Shown: positions 18,932 to 29,005 of the stretch, piece by piece | Numbering within the stretch: position 1 is the stretch's first letter | How the letters are laid out: each line of letters opens with the position of its first letter | Source of the DNA: Belnapia mucosa | GTDB lineage: Bacteria; Pseudomonadota; Alphaproteobacteria; Acetobacterales; Acetobacteraceae | Reading direction: 5' to 3' | NCBI RefSeq assembly: GCF_016775475.1 | Contig: NZ_JAEUXJ010000001.1 | Location: forward strand, 496,001-560,000 | Length of the DNA: 64,000 bases | Program-made: the position numbers and the translations under genes | Notes under the pieces: model-generated | Database searches by the model: none | Told to the model about the DNA's origin: nothing | The model's input: only the letters and a program-made list of their open reading frames with translations

Positions 18932-19942
18932 ATGGGGGGCATGATCCCGCTCTCCATCCTCGACCTCTCCCCCATCCCCGAGGGCAGCGAGGCCGGCCAG
19001 GCTCTGCGCAACTCGGCCGATCTCGCCCGCCATGCGGAGGCGCTCGGCTACCAGCGCTTCTGGATGGCGGAGCACCACAACATGCCCGGCATCGCCAGTG
19101 CCGCGACGGCCGTGGCCCTGGCCCATGTCGGCGCCGCCACCAGCACCATCCGCATCGGCGCCGGCGGCATCATGCTGCCGAACCATGCCCCGCTGATGGT
19201 GGCCGAGCAGTTCGGCACCCTGGCCGCGCTGCATCCCGGCCGGGTCGATCTCGGCCTCGGCCGCGCGCCCGGCTCCGACCAGCGGGCGGCGATGGCGATC
19301 CGCCGCAACCTCGCCGGCGATGTGGACGACTTCCCGCGCGACGTGATGGAGCTGATGGCCTATTTCGAGCCGGCCCAGCCCGGCCAGGCGCTGCGCGCGG
19401 TGCCGGGGGAGGGGCTCGACATCCCGGTCTGGATCCTCGGCTCCTCGACCTATGGGGCGCAGCTCGCGGCGGCGCTCGGCCTGCCCTATGCCTTCGCCTC
19501 GCATTTCGCCCCGGCGCAGATGCAGGACGCGATGGCGATCTACCGGGAGCGCTTCAAGCCCTCGGCCCGACTGGCCAAGCCCCATGTCATGCTCGGGGTG
19601 AACATCGTCGCGGCGCCGACCGATGCCGAGGCGCGCTTCCTCTTCTCCTCGCTCCAGCAGAGCTTCCTCAACCTCCGCCGCGGCCGCCCGGGCAAGCTGC
19701 CGCGGCCGGTCGAGGATATGGACAGCCGGCTCGACCCGCATGGCCGGGCCATGCTGGACAACGCGCTGGCATGCGCCATCGTCGGCGGGCCGGAGACGGT
19801 GCGGCGGGGGCTTAGGGACTTCGTCGCCGAGACCGGGGCGGATGAGCTGATGGTCACGGCGGCGATCCATGACCACGAGCTGCGCAAGCGGTCCTACGCC
19901 ATCCTGGCCGGGCTGCACCAGGAACTGGCAGCCGCGGCCTAG
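18932..19942 (+). CDS. LLM-class flavin-dependent oxidoreductase
   Basis: 336 residues, a luciferase-like monooxygenase of the MsnO8 subgroup. The N-terminal strand [68 protein letters not shown] and [16 protein letters not shown] are textbook for this group. It probably uses reduced FMN to oxidise or reduce a small substrate. An ATG three codons downstream (18941) is an equally possible start. It stands alone, converging on the lectin-like gene. Substrate unknown. Confidence 0.88.
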   Translation: MGGMIPLSILDLSPIPEGSEAGQALRNSADLARHAEALGYQRFWMAEHHNMPGIASAATAVALAHVGAATSTIRIGAGGIMLPNHAPLMVAEQFGTLAALHPGRVDLGLGRAPGSDQRAAMAIRRNLAGDVDDFPRDVMELMAYFEPAQPGQALRAVPGEGLDIPVWILGSSTYGAQLAAALGLPYAFASHFAPAQMQDAMAIYRERFKPSARLAKPHVMLGVNIVAAPTDAEARFLFSSLQQSFLNLRRGRPGKLPRPVEDMDSRLDPHGRAMLDNALACAIVGGPETVRRGLRDFVAETGADELMVTAAIHDHELRKRSYAILAGLHQELAAAA

Positions 19943-19973
19943 GAGCTCGTCCGGGTCACCCGGCAGCGACGGT

Positions 19974-20627
19974 TTATTCCACGGCGAAGCAGTAGAGCAG
20001 ACCTGCCCCGCCGGTCGCCCGCAGCGCCTCAAGGCCGCAGCCGCGCGAGGCGTGAGAGGAATTCCACGACCGCGACGCATCGTCGTCCCGCAAGCCCTCG
20101 CGGTCGTGGTGACCGACGACAGCCGAGCCCTCGCCTCCGCTGGTCCAGTTGCGACAGGTGCGGTCCTCGGCGCCGCTGAAGGCCGTGCCGTCCGGCTGCG
20201 AGCCGGTGAGGACATCGTGGGTATTGGGTTGCTGGCGGCGCCCATTCACCGGCTCGCCCCGCTCTGTCAGCGCTGTTTGCAGGGACAGGTTGTTCTGGCC
20301 GTGCAGTTGCTGCAGATCAGTGGCGACGACCTCGCCCTTGGCATTGCGCCAGGGTCCGCGGCCGATGCGGTCGCGCGCATTCACCGCCCCAACGCCCTGC
20401 GTGCTGAGATAGGCACGCCAGGAACGCCCGCCGGCGCCGACGGCCTGCGCCAGGCGCTGGCAATGGGCATCTGCGCCCTCCAGGCCGCCCAGGTCGCCGC
20501 CCTGGCCCGGGTTGGCGCTGGTGACGAAGAAGCTCATATTCGCCGAACCGGCCTGTTGCGCTCGTCCTTGGGGCGGCACGAAAAGCAGCGCACCGATGAA
20601 CAAGCCGGCTACCATCCTGCGGGTCAT
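19974..20627 (-). CDS. Secreted lectin-like protein
   Basis: 217 residues with a Sec signal peptide (basic MTRR, hydrophobic core, cleavage near GRAQQ, about residue 23). The mature part opens SFFVTSANPGQGGDLGGLEGADAHCQ and contains RAYLSTQG, a region rich in Trp, Gly and Asn, and four cysteines (DAHCQ, RTCRNW, RGCGLE, LYCFAVE) that could form two disulfides. This pattern matches small exported proteins annotated as lectins with a C-type-lectin/endostatin-like fold. Ligand unknown. Monocistronic, divergent from htpG. Confidence 0.68.
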   Translation of the reverse strand: MTRRMVAGLFIGALLFVPPQGRAQQAGSANMSFFVTSANPGQGGDLGGLEGADAHCQRLAQAVGAGGRSWRAYLSTQGVGAVNARDRIGRGPWRNAKGEVVATDLQQLHGQNNLSLQTALTERGEPVNGRRQQPNTHDVLTGSQPDGTAFSGAEDRTCRNWTSGGEGSAVVGHHDREGLRDDDASRSWNSSHASRGCGLEALRATGGAGLLYCFAVE

Positions 20628-20746
20628 GGTCGTTCTCCCTGTTTTTTATTGCGGCCGAGCCAGGCGGATAGCTTAGGCCGCGCCGGGCGTTCCGGCCATG
20701 CCGCGGATCAGGCGCGGTCGTGCCACTCTCGAACAGGGCCCAAGGC

Positions 20747-20775
20747 CTTGAATCGCCGGCTTGGCTTCTGCATAT
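20747..20775 (+). promoter_or_regulatory. Heat-shock (RpoH-type) promoter candidate for htpG
   Basis: CTTGAA at 20747-20752 matches the sigma-32 -35 element. CTGCATAT at 20768-20775 partly matches the -10 (CCCCATNT), with a 15-bp spacer. It lies 39 bp before the htpG GTG. The placement and the known heat-shock control of htpG in proteobacteria support it; the -10 is imperfect. Confidence 0.45.
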
Positions 20776-20813
20776 CGCCCCGCCGATAGGCATTCCTTCT
20801 TGGAGGACCAAGC

Positions 20814-22640
20814 GTGAGCGAGACGGTTGAGCGGCATGAATTCGGCGCCGAGGTGGGGCGCCTGCTGGATCTGGTGGTCCACGCCCTCTATTCGGACCGC
20901 GAGATCTTCCTGCGCGAGCTGGTCGCCAATGCCGCCGATGCCATGGACCGGCGGCGCTTCGAGGCGCTGACCCAGGCGGTGCCGGCGCTGCCCGAGGGCG
21001 CCTCCATCCGCATCCTGCCCGACAAGGCGGCCCGGACGCTGACCATCAGCGACCAGGGCATCGGCATGACGAAGGAGGAGCTGGCGCGGAATCTCGGCAC
21101 CATCGCCCGTTCCGGCACCCGCGCCTTCACCCAGTCGCTGGCGGATGCCAAGCCGGGCGAGCGGCCGAGCCTGATCGGGCAATTCGGCGTCGGCTTCTAC
21201 TCCGCCTTCATGGTCGCCGAGCGGGTCGAGGTGACCTCCCGCCGCGCCGGTGCCGAGGAGGCCTGGGCCTGGGCCTCCGCCGGCCAGGGCGACTTCACCC
21301 TCGCACCCGCCAGCCGCGAGGAGCCGGGCACGACCATCACCCTCCACATCAAGGCGGATGCCGAGGAGTTCCTGGAGCCGATCCGCCTCCAGACCATCAT
21401 CCGCAAATGGGCCGACCACATCACCGTCCCGATCACCATCGCCCAGGACGGCAAGGACGAGCCGGCGAATGAGGGCACCGCGCTCTGGCGGAAGCCGAAG
21501 GCGGAGATCACCGAGGAGCAATACGCCGAGTTCTACCGCCACGTCGCCCATGCCTTCGACCAGCCCTGGGCGACGCTGCACTGGCGGGCCGAGGGCACGA
21601 CCGAATTCGCCGCCCTGCTCTTCATCCCTGGCATGAAGCCCTTCATGCCGGTGGAGGGCGACCGCGAGAGCCGCGTCCGCCTGCATGTCCGGCGGATGTT
21701 CATCACCGACCAGGCCGGGCTGCTGCCGCCCTGGCTGCGCTTCGTCCAGGGCGTGGTGGATACCGAGGACCTGCCCCTCAACGTCTCGCGCGAGATGCTG
21801 CAATCGACCCCGGCGCTGGCCCGCATCCGCAAGGCGGTCACCGGCCGCGTCTTGTCGGAGCTGAAATCGAAGGCCAAGGATGCCGAGGGTTATGCCGGCT
21901 TCTGGGAGAATTTCGGGCCGGTCCTGAAGGAGGGCGCCTGGGAGGATGCCGAATACCGCAAGGAGCTGGCGCCGCTGCTGCGCTTCCGCTCCTCGGCGGT
22001 GGAGGGCTGGACCTCGCTGCCCGACTACGTCTCGCGGATGAAGGAAGGGCAGGAGGCGATCTACATCCTGGTCGGCGACGACGCGGAGGCGCTGGCGAAG
22101 TCGAGCCAGCTCGAAGGCTTCCGCGCCCGCGGCGTCGAGGTGCTGCTGCTCTCCGACCAGGTCGATGCCTTCTGGCCGGAGCGGCTGGACCGCTTCGAAG
22201 AGAAGCCGATCCGCAGCATCACCCAGGGCAGCATCGACCTCTCCAAGATCGCCGGCGCCGATGCGTCGGGCGAAGCGGCGGACGTGGCGAAGCTGCTGCC
22301 GCTGCTGAAGGCGGCGCTGGAGGGCGAGGTCTCCGAGGTCCGCGCCACGGACCGGCTGGTGGACAGCGCCGTGGTGCTGGCCGCGCCCGAGGGCGGGCCG
22401 GACCTGCAGATGCAGCGGCTGCTGCGGCGGGCCGGGCGCAGCTTCGGCGCCGGCCAGCCGGTGCTGGAGGTCAATCCGCGCCACCCGCTGATCCGCAAGC
22501 TGGCGGGGATGGAGGGCGACCTGAAGGCCGAGGCCGGCACGCTACTCGACCTCGCCCGCTTGCAGGATGGCGACGTGCCCCGCGACCCGGCGGGCTTCGC
22601 CCGTCAGGTCGCGGCGCTGCTGGCCGGCAGCCTCGGCTGA
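20814..22640 (+). CDS. htpG: Chaperone HtpG (bacterial Hsp90)
   Basis: ATP-dependent cytosolic chaperone. 608 residues from a GTG start with GGAGG 7 bp upstream. The N-terminal GHKL ATPase domain shows [17 protein letters not shown] (Glu/Asn for Mg-ATP), the G1 box ISDQGIGMT and the G2 loop [16 protein letters not shown]. The middle domain carries the conserved [11 protein letters not shown] with its catalytic Arg. The C-terminal dimerisation domain follows. Length is slightly shorter than E. coli HtpG (624). It converges with the esterase gene 18 bp downstream. Confidence 0.96.
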   Translation: MSETVERHEFGAEVGRLLDLVVHALYSDREIFLRELVANAADAMDRRRFEALTQAVPALPEGASIRILPDKAARTLTISDQGIGMTKEELARNLGTIARSGTRAFTQSLADAKPGERPSLIGQFGVGFYSAFMVAERVEVTSRRAGAEEAWAWASAGQGDFTLAPASREEPGTTITLHIKADAEEFLEPIRLQTIIRKWADHITVPITIAQDGKDEPANEGTALWRKPKAEITEEQYAEFYRHVAHAFDQPWATLHWRAEGTTEFAALLFIPGMKPFMPVEGDRESRVRLHVRRMFITDQAGLLPPWLRFVQGVVDTEDLPLNVSREMLQSTPALARIRKAVTGRVLSELKSKAKDAEGYAGFWENFGPVLKEGAWEDAEYRKELAPLLRFRSSAVEGWTSLPDYVSRMKEGQEAIYILVGDDAEALAKSSQLEGFRARGVEVLLLSDQVDAFWPERLDRFEEKPIRSITQGSIDLSKIAGADASGEAADVAKLLPLLKAALEGEVSEVRATDRLVDSAVVLAAPEGGPDLQMQRLLRRAGRSFGAGQPVLEVNPRHPLIRKLAGMEGDLKAEAGTLLDLARLQDGDVPRDPAGFARQVAALLAGSLG

Positions 22641-22658
22641 GGCGGCCGGCCTGCCATC

Positions 22659-23795
22659 CTAGCGCGTGGCTACCCGGCCGGCCCCGAAGGCCTCGCGCAG
22701 CCGCTCGGCCATCAGGCTCTGGGCGGCCACCGCATCGGCGACGACCGGCGCCATGCCGAAGAACTCGTGCGTGACGCCGGGATAGGTGCGCTGCTCCACC
22801 GCGACGCCCGCCTCCCGCAGCCGGGCCGCCAGCGCCTCGCCCTCCGAGCGCAGCGGGTCCACCTCGGCATTGATGATGGTGGTCGGCGGCAGGCCGCGCA
22901 GCGCGCCGCGCCGCACCGGGTCGAGGCGCGGATCGGCAAGATCGGCGGAGGAACTGGTGAAGTGGTTCACGAACCACTGCACCCCCGCGGCCGAGAGCGG
23001 CACGGCGGAGCCGTTCTCCCGCTTCGAGGGCGTGTTCGTATCCGTGGTGGCCACCGGATAGACCAAGGCCATGTGGACGGGCATCGGCAGCCGCGCATCC
23101 CGCGCCGCGACAGCGGTGGCGAGCGCCAAGCCGCCGCCCGCGCTCTCGCCGGCCACGGCGACCCTGGCCGGGTCGGCGCCGAGCCGACGGGCATTCGTCA
23201 CTGCCCAGCGATAGGCCGCGACAGCATCGTCGAAGGCGGCGGGGAAGCGGTTCTCCGGCCCCTGCCGGTAATGCGCCGAGAGAACGACCGCGCCGGTCCG
23301 GGCGGCAAGCGCCCGCGGCGTCGCATCATAGGTATCGAGATCGGCGATGACCCAGCCGCCGCCATGCCAGTAGACGATCAGCGGCGCACCGGCCCGCACC
23401 CCCGGCGGAGCATAAAGCCGCGCCGGGATGGCGCCGCCCGGTCCGGGGATAGTGAGGTTGGTCGTGCGGATCTCGGCGCCCGGCATGGTCGCGCCCTGCT
23501 GCCGCAGCACCTGGCGATAGGCGTCGGCGAAGCTCGGCTGGCTCCGCGCCTGCTCGGTCGAGAGCAGTTCCACCGGCTTCGCGCCGAGGCCGGACAGGGA
23601 CTGGATCACCGCCGCCATGTCGGGATCGGTCCGCGCCGCCGTGGCCTGGCCACCCGCGCTCGGCCCGCCACCGCCGGCGGAGGCACCGGCTACCGTGCCT
23701 GTGCCCGTCGCGGTCTTGGCCGCGCCGCAACCGGCCAGGGCGAGCGCCGCGGCGAGGGCGATGAAGGAGGTGGTTCGGGGTGTCTGTCGGCGCAT
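22659..23795 (-). CDS. Alpha/beta hydrolase (HSL-type esterase) lipoprotein
   Basis: 378 residues. The N-terminus is a lipoprotein signal ending in LAGC (Cys23), followed by a Gly/Ala/Thr-rich linker (24-56) that would tether the enzyme to a membrane. The catalytic domain has the hormone-sensitive-lipase oxyanion motif HGGGW (144-148), the nucleophile GESAG (Ser218), and a late GVTHEFFG giving the His. These point to a carboxylesterase on short acyl esters, exported to the periplasm or outer membrane. Downstream of the CorA-type gene on the same strand, 90 bp apart. Confidence 0.86.
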   Translation of the reverse strand: MRRQTPRTTSFIALAAALALAGCGAAKTATGTGTVAGASAGGGGPSAGGQATAARTDPDMAAVIQSLSGLGAKPVELLSTEQARSQPSFADAYRQVLRQQGATMPGAEIRTTNLTIPGPGGAIPARLYAPPGVRAGAPLIVYWHGGGWVIADLDTYDATPRALAARTGAVVLSAHYRQGPENRFPAAFDDAVAAYRWAVTNARRLGADPARVAVAGESAGGGLALATAVAARDARLPMPVHMALVYPVATTDTNTPSKRENGSAVPLSAAGVQWFVNHFTSSSADLADPRLDPVRRGALRGLPPTTIINAEVDPLRSEGEALAARLREAGVAVEQRTYPGVTHEFFGMAPVVADAVAAQSLMAERLREAFGAGRVATR

Positions 23796-23885
23796 TCGGG
23801 GGCTTTCGTGATCAAGCCGAGGTCCATCCCCCGACCAGCCGACCCCGAACGTCGCGTTACTTGTGAGGTTGCGACGTCGCTGCCG

Positions 23886-24800
23886 CTACAGCCAGCCTTT
23901 GATCCGGAAGACCACCAGCGGGAGGATGGCGCTGAGCAGGATCAGCGCCAGTCCCCATGGGTAGCCCCAGAGCCAGTCCAGCTCCGGCATGTATTTGAAA
24001 TTCATGCCGTAGATGCTGGCGACGAGCGTCGGCGGGATGCCGACCACCGAGACCACGGTGAGGATCTTGATGGTGTTGTTCTGCTCGATGCTGATGAAGC
24101 CGAGCGTCGCATCGAGCAGGAACTGCACCTTGTCCGAGAGCCGGGCGTCGTAGTCGTTCAGCGAGGCGATGTCCTGCCGCAGGGTTCGCACCCGGTGGTC
24201 GTATTCGGGCGGGATCCAGTGCTTCGCCTGCTCCGCCGCGAAGGGCAGGATCCGCTCCACCCCGAGCAGCGTATCGCGCAGGGCGGAGACCTGGTCGCCG
24301 GTGCGGCCGATCTCCCGCAGCGCGTGGCGCAGCCGCCGGTCCATCTCCGCCGGCCGTCCGGCCGCCGGCTGATCCGCCTGGAAGGCGGCATGGGAGAGGC
24401 TGTCGAGTTCCGCCCGCAGCCGTTCCAGCGCATCGGCGATGCGGTCCACCACCACCTCCAGCAAGCCGACGAAGGCGGCGAAGCTGCCGGTGGGGCCTGG
24501 CTGGGCGGCGAAGGCCTCCACCGCACCGACCGCGGCGAAGCGCACGGTCAGCAGGTGCTGCGGCGAGAGCACCAGGCCGATCGGCGTCAGCCCGCCGCCC
24601 CGGGCGATGACCGGCAGGCTGAGATAGAGCACCTCGCCCTCCGTCCCCAGCCGGCTGGAACTCTCGATCTCCTCCAGCTGGGCGCGGTCGGGCACCCGGA
24701 AGCCGGTGGCATGGGCGACCAGCGCCTTCTCCTCCGGCGTGCCGTCCAGCAGGTCGAGCCAGACGGCCTCCGCCGGCTGGGCGGGGTGGATGGTCAGCAG
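23886..24800 (-). CDS. CorA-family divalent cation transporter
   Basis: 304 residues from the proposed start. A long cytoplasmic N-terminal domain with coiled helices (about 90-240) precedes two C-terminal membrane helices; the signature YGMNF sits at the end of the first, followed by KYMPELDW. This is the Mg2+/Co2+/Ni2+ or Zn2+ transporter fold. The start is uncertain. CTG at 24800 has a strong GAGGGAGA SD six bases upstream and gives a family-like N-terminus (LTIHPAQPAEAVWLDLLDG). TTG 24818 or an ATG at 24899, the latter overlapping recO by about 50 bp, are alternatives. Divergent from recO. Confidence 0.86.
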   Translation of the reverse strand: MLTIHPAQPAEAVWLDLLDGTPEEKALVAHATGFRVPDRAQLEEIESSSRLGTEGEVLYLSLPVIARGGGLTPIGLVLSPQHLLTVRFAAVGAVEAFAAQPGPTGSFAAFVGLLEVVVDRIADALERLRAELDSLSHAAFQADQPAAGRPAEMDRRLRHALREIGRTGDQVSALRDTLLGVERILPFAAEQAKHWIPPEYDHRVRTLRQDIASLNDYDARLSDKVQFLLDATLGFISIEQNNTIKILTVVSVVGIPPTLVASIYGMNFKYMPELDWLWGYPWGLALILLSAILPLVVFRIKGWL

Positions 24801-24848
24801 CGCGGTTCTCCCTCGCAAGCGCAACGGGTAGCCCCCATCTGTTCTCCC

Positions 24849-25622
24849 ATGAGCACCGAGTGGCAAGGCCCGGCCATCGTCCTCGGCGCCCGGCCGCATG
24901 GCGAATCGGGTGCCGTGGTGACACTTCTGACGGAGGCGCTGGGCCGCCATGCCGGCCTGGCGAAAGGCGGCGCCTCGCGTGCGCAATCGGCGCTCTGGCA
25001 GCCGGGCAATCTGGTCGAGGCGCGCTGGGTCGCTCGCCTGCCGGACCAGCTCGGCGCCCTCTCGGCGGAGCTGGTGCATCCGGCGGCCTCGCTGGCGCTG
25101 GAGGATCCGCTGGCCCTGGCGCTGCTCGCCTCCGCCTGCGCCCTGGCCGAGGCGGCCCTGCCGGAGAGGGAGCCGCATCCGCGCTGCTTCCAGGGGCTGC
25201 TTGCCCTCATTGCCCAATTGCCGGCCAGTGCCCTGGCGGCGCTGCCCGACTATATCCGCTGGGAGGCGGAGCTGCTGACCGAGCTCGGCTACGGCCTCGA
25301 CCTCGCCCGCTGCGCCCTGACCGGCGGGGTGGAGGATCTGGCCTTCGTCTCGCCCCGCACCGGCCGGGCGGTCAGCGCCGTGGCGGCCGAGCCCTGGGCC
25401 GGGCGGCTGCTGCCCCTGCCGCGCTTCCTGCTCGGCCAGTCCGGGCCGCCCGAGGCGGGGGAATGCCTGGCCGGGCTGCGCCTGACCGGGCATTTCCTCG
25501 CCCGCGATGCCTTCGGCGACCGGCCGGGCGGGCTGCCCGCGGCACGCGGCCTGTTGCAGGACCGGGTGGCGCGGCTGGCGGCTTCCCCCCAGGCGCTGGC
25601 CGCTCTATCAGACCCGTCCTGA
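24849..25622 (+). CDS. recO: DNA repair protein RecO
   Basis: 257 residues. An N-terminal OB-fold begins EWQGPAIVLGARPHGESGAVVTLLTEALGRHAG. The C-terminal helical domain includes RWEAELLTELGYGLDL (the conserved E-x-x-LL-x-x-LGY-x-LDL) and CALTGGVEDLAFVSPRTGRAV. RecO loads RecA on SSB-coated DNA with RecR. The family zinc-finger cysteines are not all present. With parC two genes downstream it represents the second half of the usual era-recO-parC string. Confidence 0.93.
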   Translation: MSTEWQGPAIVLGARPHGESGAVVTLLTEALGRHAGLAKGGASRAQSALWQPGNLVEARWVARLPDQLGALSAELVHPAASLALEDPLALALLASACALAEAALPEREPHPRCFQGLLALIAQLPASALAALPDYIRWEAELLTELGYGLDLARCALTGGVEDLAFVSPRTGRAVSAVAAEPWAGRLLPLPRFLLGQSGPPEAGECLAGLRLTGHFLARDAFGDRPGGLPAARGLLQDRVARLAASPQALAALSDPS

Positions 25623-25646
25623 TGCCGGCCCGGGGAATTCCTGCCT

Positions 25647-26600
25647 TTGTCCCAGTCCAAGCTGTCGCCCGGTGCGCGCATCGACCAGCTTCTGCGCAGC
25701 TTCGGCACCGGCGCCAAGCGAATGCGCTGGCTGCGCCGGCTCGCGGTGCTGCATTCGATCGACCAGCGCTTGGCGCGGCTCGAGGAAGCCGTGCAGGGGG
25801 GCCGCAGCACCTATATGGGCAATGGCCTGATCCTGGTGAAAACCGTGGTCGAGGGCGCCCAATTCGGCTTCCTGGTCGAGGCCGAGGACCGGCTGATCAG
25901 CCCCTGGTTTATCGTCTCCGGCCGCTATGAGACGGAGCTGACCGACTTCTTCACCGCGACCCTCCGGCCGGGCGATCGCTGCCTCGATATCGGGGCGAAT
26001 TTCGGCTATTTCACCTGCCTCTTCGCCCGCTTCTGCCCAGAGGGCCAGGTGATCGGGGTGGAGCCGGATGCCAAGCTCTTCGGCATCCTGCGGGACAATA
26101 TCCATATCAACGGCTTCGGCGGTCATGCCGCCGCCCGCCATGCCGCGGCCTGCGAGGCGGAGCGGGAGGTGACGCTGTTCCGCCGTCTCGGCCGCTCGGC
26201 CAATACCAGCATCGTCTCCATGCCGGAGAGCTTCACGGACCATCTGGGGGAGCCGCCGAACCAGCCCTTCACCGTGGCCGGCACGACCGTGGACCGGCTG
26301 GCCGAGGCCTGGGGCGGGCGGGTCGATGTGATGAAGGTGGATGTGGAAGGGGCGGAGCCGCTGGTCCTCGCCGGCGCTGCTGCGACTATTGCCGCCAACC
26401 CGGACCTGCAGATCGTCATGGAATGGTCCCCCGGCCAGATCCGGGCGGCGGGTGTCGATCTGGGCGAGTTCCTCGACCAGGTGGCGGGGATGGGACTCCT
26501 CTGCCACGGGCTCGGGCCCGGCCGGCCGCTGCTCTCCCGCGACACGCTTCTTGGCCTCCATTACGCCGCCGGCATCCTGCTGGCGCGGCGTCCCCGCTGA
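25647..26600 (+). CDS. FkbM-family SAM-dependent methyltransferase
   Basis: 317 residues from a TTG start 24 bp after the recO stop; no closer ATG fits. The SAM site is CLDIGANFGYFTCLFA (about 113-128), followed by VIGVEPDAKLFGILRDNIHING and the acidic MKVDVEGAEPLVLAG, all typical of FkbM enzymes, which O-methylate sugars or polyketide/peptide products. The first 60 residues are basic and helical. It separates recO from parC, an uncommon intrusion. Its stop is followed at once by the 48-bp palindromic element. Confidence 0.87.
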   Translation: MSQSKLSPGARIDQLLRSFGTGAKRMRWLRRLAVLHSIDQRLARLEEAVQGGRSTYMGNGLILVKTVVEGAQFGFLVEAEDRLISPWFIVSGRYETELTDFFTATLRPGDRCLDIGANFGYFTCLFARFCPEGQVIGVEPDAKLFGILRDNIHINGFGGHAAARHAAACEAEREVTLFRRLGRSANTSIVSMPESFTDHLGEPPNQPFTVAGTTVDRLAEAWGGRVDVMKVDVEGAEPLVLAGAAATIAANPDLQIVMEWSPGQIRAAGVDLGEFLDQVAGMGLLCHGLGPGRPLLSRDTLLGLHYAAGILLARRPR

Positions 26601-26648
26601 GCGTGGTCGCCGGAGGCTGGAACGGCCGGAAGCGTGAATCACGCGACC
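26601..26648 (+). repeat. 48-bp palindromic 3' element, copy A
   Basis: This sequence starts at the first base after the FkbM methyltransferase stop. It matches, at 41 of 48 positions, the minus-strand sequence of 29053-29006. The ends GCGTGGT and ATCACGC pair as an inverted repeat, and an inner CCGG/GGCTGGAAC/GGCCGG part could form a second hairpin. It probably acts as an RNA hairpin or REP-like element between the methyltransferase and parC. No other copy was seen in the window. Confidence 0.7.
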
Positions 26649-26707
26649 GACTAGGATTCTTCGGCCGGATCGGCTAGGAAGAACGAGAACAAATCCAGAA
26701 AAACGCC

Positions 26708-28948
26708 ATGCCCGACGACATCAAGACCCTGCCCGGCGCCCCGGATGGCGGCGGGATGCGCGACACCCGCCTGGCCGATGCGCTCTCCGAGCGCTACCTG
26801 GCCTATGCCCTCTCGACCATCATGTCCCGCTCCCTCCCGGATGTGCGGGACGGGCTGAAGCCGGTCCATCGCCGGCTGCTCTGGGCCATGCACCAGCTGA
26901 AGCTCGACCCCGATGCGGGCTTCAAGAAATGCGCCCGCATCGTCGGCGACGTGATGGGCAAATACCACCCGCATGGCGATGCCTCGATCTACGAGGCGCT
27001 GGTGCGCCAGGCGCAGGACTTCGCGGCCCGCTACCCGCTGGTCGATGGGCAGGGGAATTTCGGCAATATCGACGGCGATAACGCCGCGGCCATGCGCTAC
27101 ACCGAGGCGCGGCTGACCACCGTCGCCGAAGCGCTGCTCCAGGGCATCGACGAGAATGCCGTCGATTTCCGCCAGACCTATGACGGCGAGGAGCAGGAGC
27201 CGGTGGTGCTGCCGGCCGCCTTCCCGAACCTGCTGGCCAATGGCGCGACCGGCATCGCGGTCGGCATGGCGACCAGCATCCCGCCGCACAATGCCGGCGA
27301 GCTCTGCGGCGCCGCGCTGGAACTGATCCGCAACCCGAAGGCGGAAATCGACGACCTGCTCCGCCATATCCAGGGCCCCGACTTCCCGACCGGCGGCGTG
27401 CTGGTCGAAAGCGCCGAGGCGCTGCGCGAGGCCTATGCCACCGGCCGCGGCGGCTTCCGGGTGCGCGCCCGCTGGCGGAAGGAAGAGGGCAAGCTCGGCG
27501 CCTACCAGATCATCATCGAGGAGATCCCCTACCAGGTCGCCAAGGCGAAGCTGATCGAGCAGATCGCCCAACTGCTGGAGGAGAAGAAGCTCCCGCTGCT
27601 CGGCGATATCCGCGACGAGAGCACGGACAAGGTCCGCATCGTCATCGAGCCGAAGACGCGCAATGTCGATGCGGCGGTGCTGATGGAGACGATGTTCCGC
27701 GCCACCCAGCTCGAGAATCGCATCCCGCTGAACCTCAACGTGCTCGATGCCGACCGCACGCCGCGGGTGATGAGCCTCAAGGAGGTGCTGCGCGCCTGGC
27801 TGGACCACCGCCATGTCGTGCTGGTCCGCCGCACCGAGCACCGGCTGGCCGCCATCGCGCGGCGGCTGGAGATTCTCGATGGCTACCTGATCGTCTACCT
27901 GAACCTCGACGAGGTCATCCGCATCGTCCGCGAGGAGGACAAGCCGAAGGAGGCGCTGATGGCGACCTTCTCGCTGACCGAGTTGCAGGCGAATGCCATC
28001 CTCGACATGCGGCTGCGCGCCCTGCGCAAGCTGGAGGAGATGGAGATCCGGCGCGAGCATACGAAGCTCAGCAAGGAGCAGAAGGCGCTGCAGGGCCTCA
28101 TGGGCTCCGAGGCGAAGCGCTGGAAGGCGCTGGAGGCCGAGATCGAGGAGACCCGCAAGGCCTTCGGCGATGGCGCGCTCGGCGCGCGGCGTACCGTCTC
28201 GGGCGGTGCGGTTCCGGCAGTCGCGGTCGACGAGAGCGCCTTCGTCGAGCGCGAGCCGATCACCGTGATTTTGTCCGAGAAGGGCTGGATCCGCGCCCAG
28301 AAGGGCCACCTGCCCGAGGATGCCGAGCTCCGCTTCAAGGAGGGCGATGCGCTGCACCGCATGGTGCATGCGCAGAGCACCGACCGCCTCATCCTCTTCG
28401 CCACCAATGGCCGCGCCTATACGCTGAAGGCCGAGGCGATCCCGCGCGGCCGCGGCGATGGCCAGCCGGTGCGGCTGATGGTCGAGATGACCAATGAGGA
28501 TGCCGTGCTGGAGCTCTTCCTGCCGGTGGAGGGCGCCCGCTACCTCGTCGCCAGCCAGGATGGCCGCGGCTTCCTGGTCCCGGGCGCCGAGCTCCTGGCC
28601 GAGAAGCGCACCGGCAAGCAGGTGCTGGTGCTGGAGCCGGGGAAGGAAGCGGCGGTCTGCATCCGGGCCGAGGGCGACATGATCGCCATCATCGGCGAGA
28701 ACCGGAAGCTGCTGCTCTTCCCGCTCGACCAGGTGCCGGAGATGACGCGCGGCCGCGGCGTCCAGCTGCAATCCTACAAGGAAGGCGGGCTGGCCGATGC
28801 CAAGGTCTTCGTCCGGAAGGAAGGGCTGAGCTGGCGGCTCGGCGAACGCATCCGGGTGGAGACGGATCTTGCCCCCTGGCGCGGCAACCGCGCCGGCGCC
28901 GGCAAGATGCCGCCGAACGGCTTCCCGAAGTCCAACCGCTTCGGCTGA
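26708..28948 (+). CDS. parC: DNA topoisomerase IV subunit A
   Basis: 746 residues; the ParC/GyrA breakage-reunion subunit that decatenates chromosomes together with ParE. Hallmarks: [58 protein letters not shown] with the active tyrosine Tyr131, and later [17 protein letters not shown]. Length and the short, non-GyrA C-terminal beta-pinwheel (with [21 protein letters not shown]) favour ParC over GyrA. The residue equivalent to E. coli ParC Ser80 is Ala92. A very strong terminator hairpin follows the stop. Confidence 0.93.
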   Translation: MPDDIKTLPGAPDGGGMRDTRLADALSERYLAYALSTIMSRSLPDVRDGLKPVHRRLLWAMHQLKLDPDAGFKKCARIVGDVMGKYHPHGDASIYEALVRQAQDFAARYPLVDGQGNFGNIDGDNAAAMRYTEARLTTVAEALLQGIDENAVDFRQTYDGEEQEPVVLPAAFPNLLANGATGIAVGMATSIPPHNAGELCGAALELIRNPKAEIDDLLRHIQGPDFPTGGVLVESAEALREAYATGRGGFRVRARWRKEEGKLGAYQIIIEEIPYQVAKAKLIEQIAQLLEEKKLPLLGDIRDESTDKVRIVIEPKTRNVDAAVLMETMFRATQLENRIPLNLNVLDADRTPRVMSLKEVLRAWLDHRHVVLVRRTEHRLAAIARRLEILDGYLIVYLNLDEVIRIVREEDKPKEALMATFSLTELQANAILDMRLRALRKLEEMEIRREHTKLSKEQKALQGLMGSEAKRWKALEAEIEETRKAFGDGALGARRTVSGGAVPAVAVDESAFVEREPITVILSEKGWIRAQKGHLPEDAELRFKEGDALHRMVHAQSTDRLILFATNGRAYTLKAEAIPRGRGDGQPVRLMVEMTNEDAVLELFLPVEGARYLVASQDGRGFLVPGAELLAEKRTGKQVLVLEPGKEAAVCIRAEGDMIAIIGENRKLLLFPLDQVPEMTRGRGVQLQSYKEGGLADAKVFVRKEGLSWRLGERIRVETDLAPWRGNRAGAGKMPPNGFPKSNRFG

Positions 28949-28949
28949 G

Positions 28950-29005
28950 GCCTGGACCATGATCCGCGATCACTGGATCGCGGATCATGGTCCAGGCTTT
29001 TGTTT
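28950..29005 (+). terminator. Rho-independent terminator with perfect 22-bp stem after parC
   Basis: Arms 28950-28971 and 28976-28997 are perfectly complementary over 22 bp with an ACTG loop, followed by a T-rich run (29 kb side, CTTTTGTTT). It begins one base after the parC stop. The stem is unusually long for a simple terminator and contains several GATC sites, so it may also be a mobile palindrome that serves as terminator. Confidence 0.85.

Noticed and set aside
22767..24848. Plus-strand open frame continuing upstream of recO into the esterase and CorA genes
   Set aside because: Only the part from ATG 24849 matches RecO; the upstream portion is antisense to two convincing genes.
14074..24848. 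Genomic island with integrase or tRNA attachment site
   Set aside because: No integrase, tRNA or direct repeat was found at either end; composition is like the surroundings.
26708..28948. GyrA in place of ParC
   Set aside because: The short C-terminal domain and the recO neighbourhood fit ParC better.
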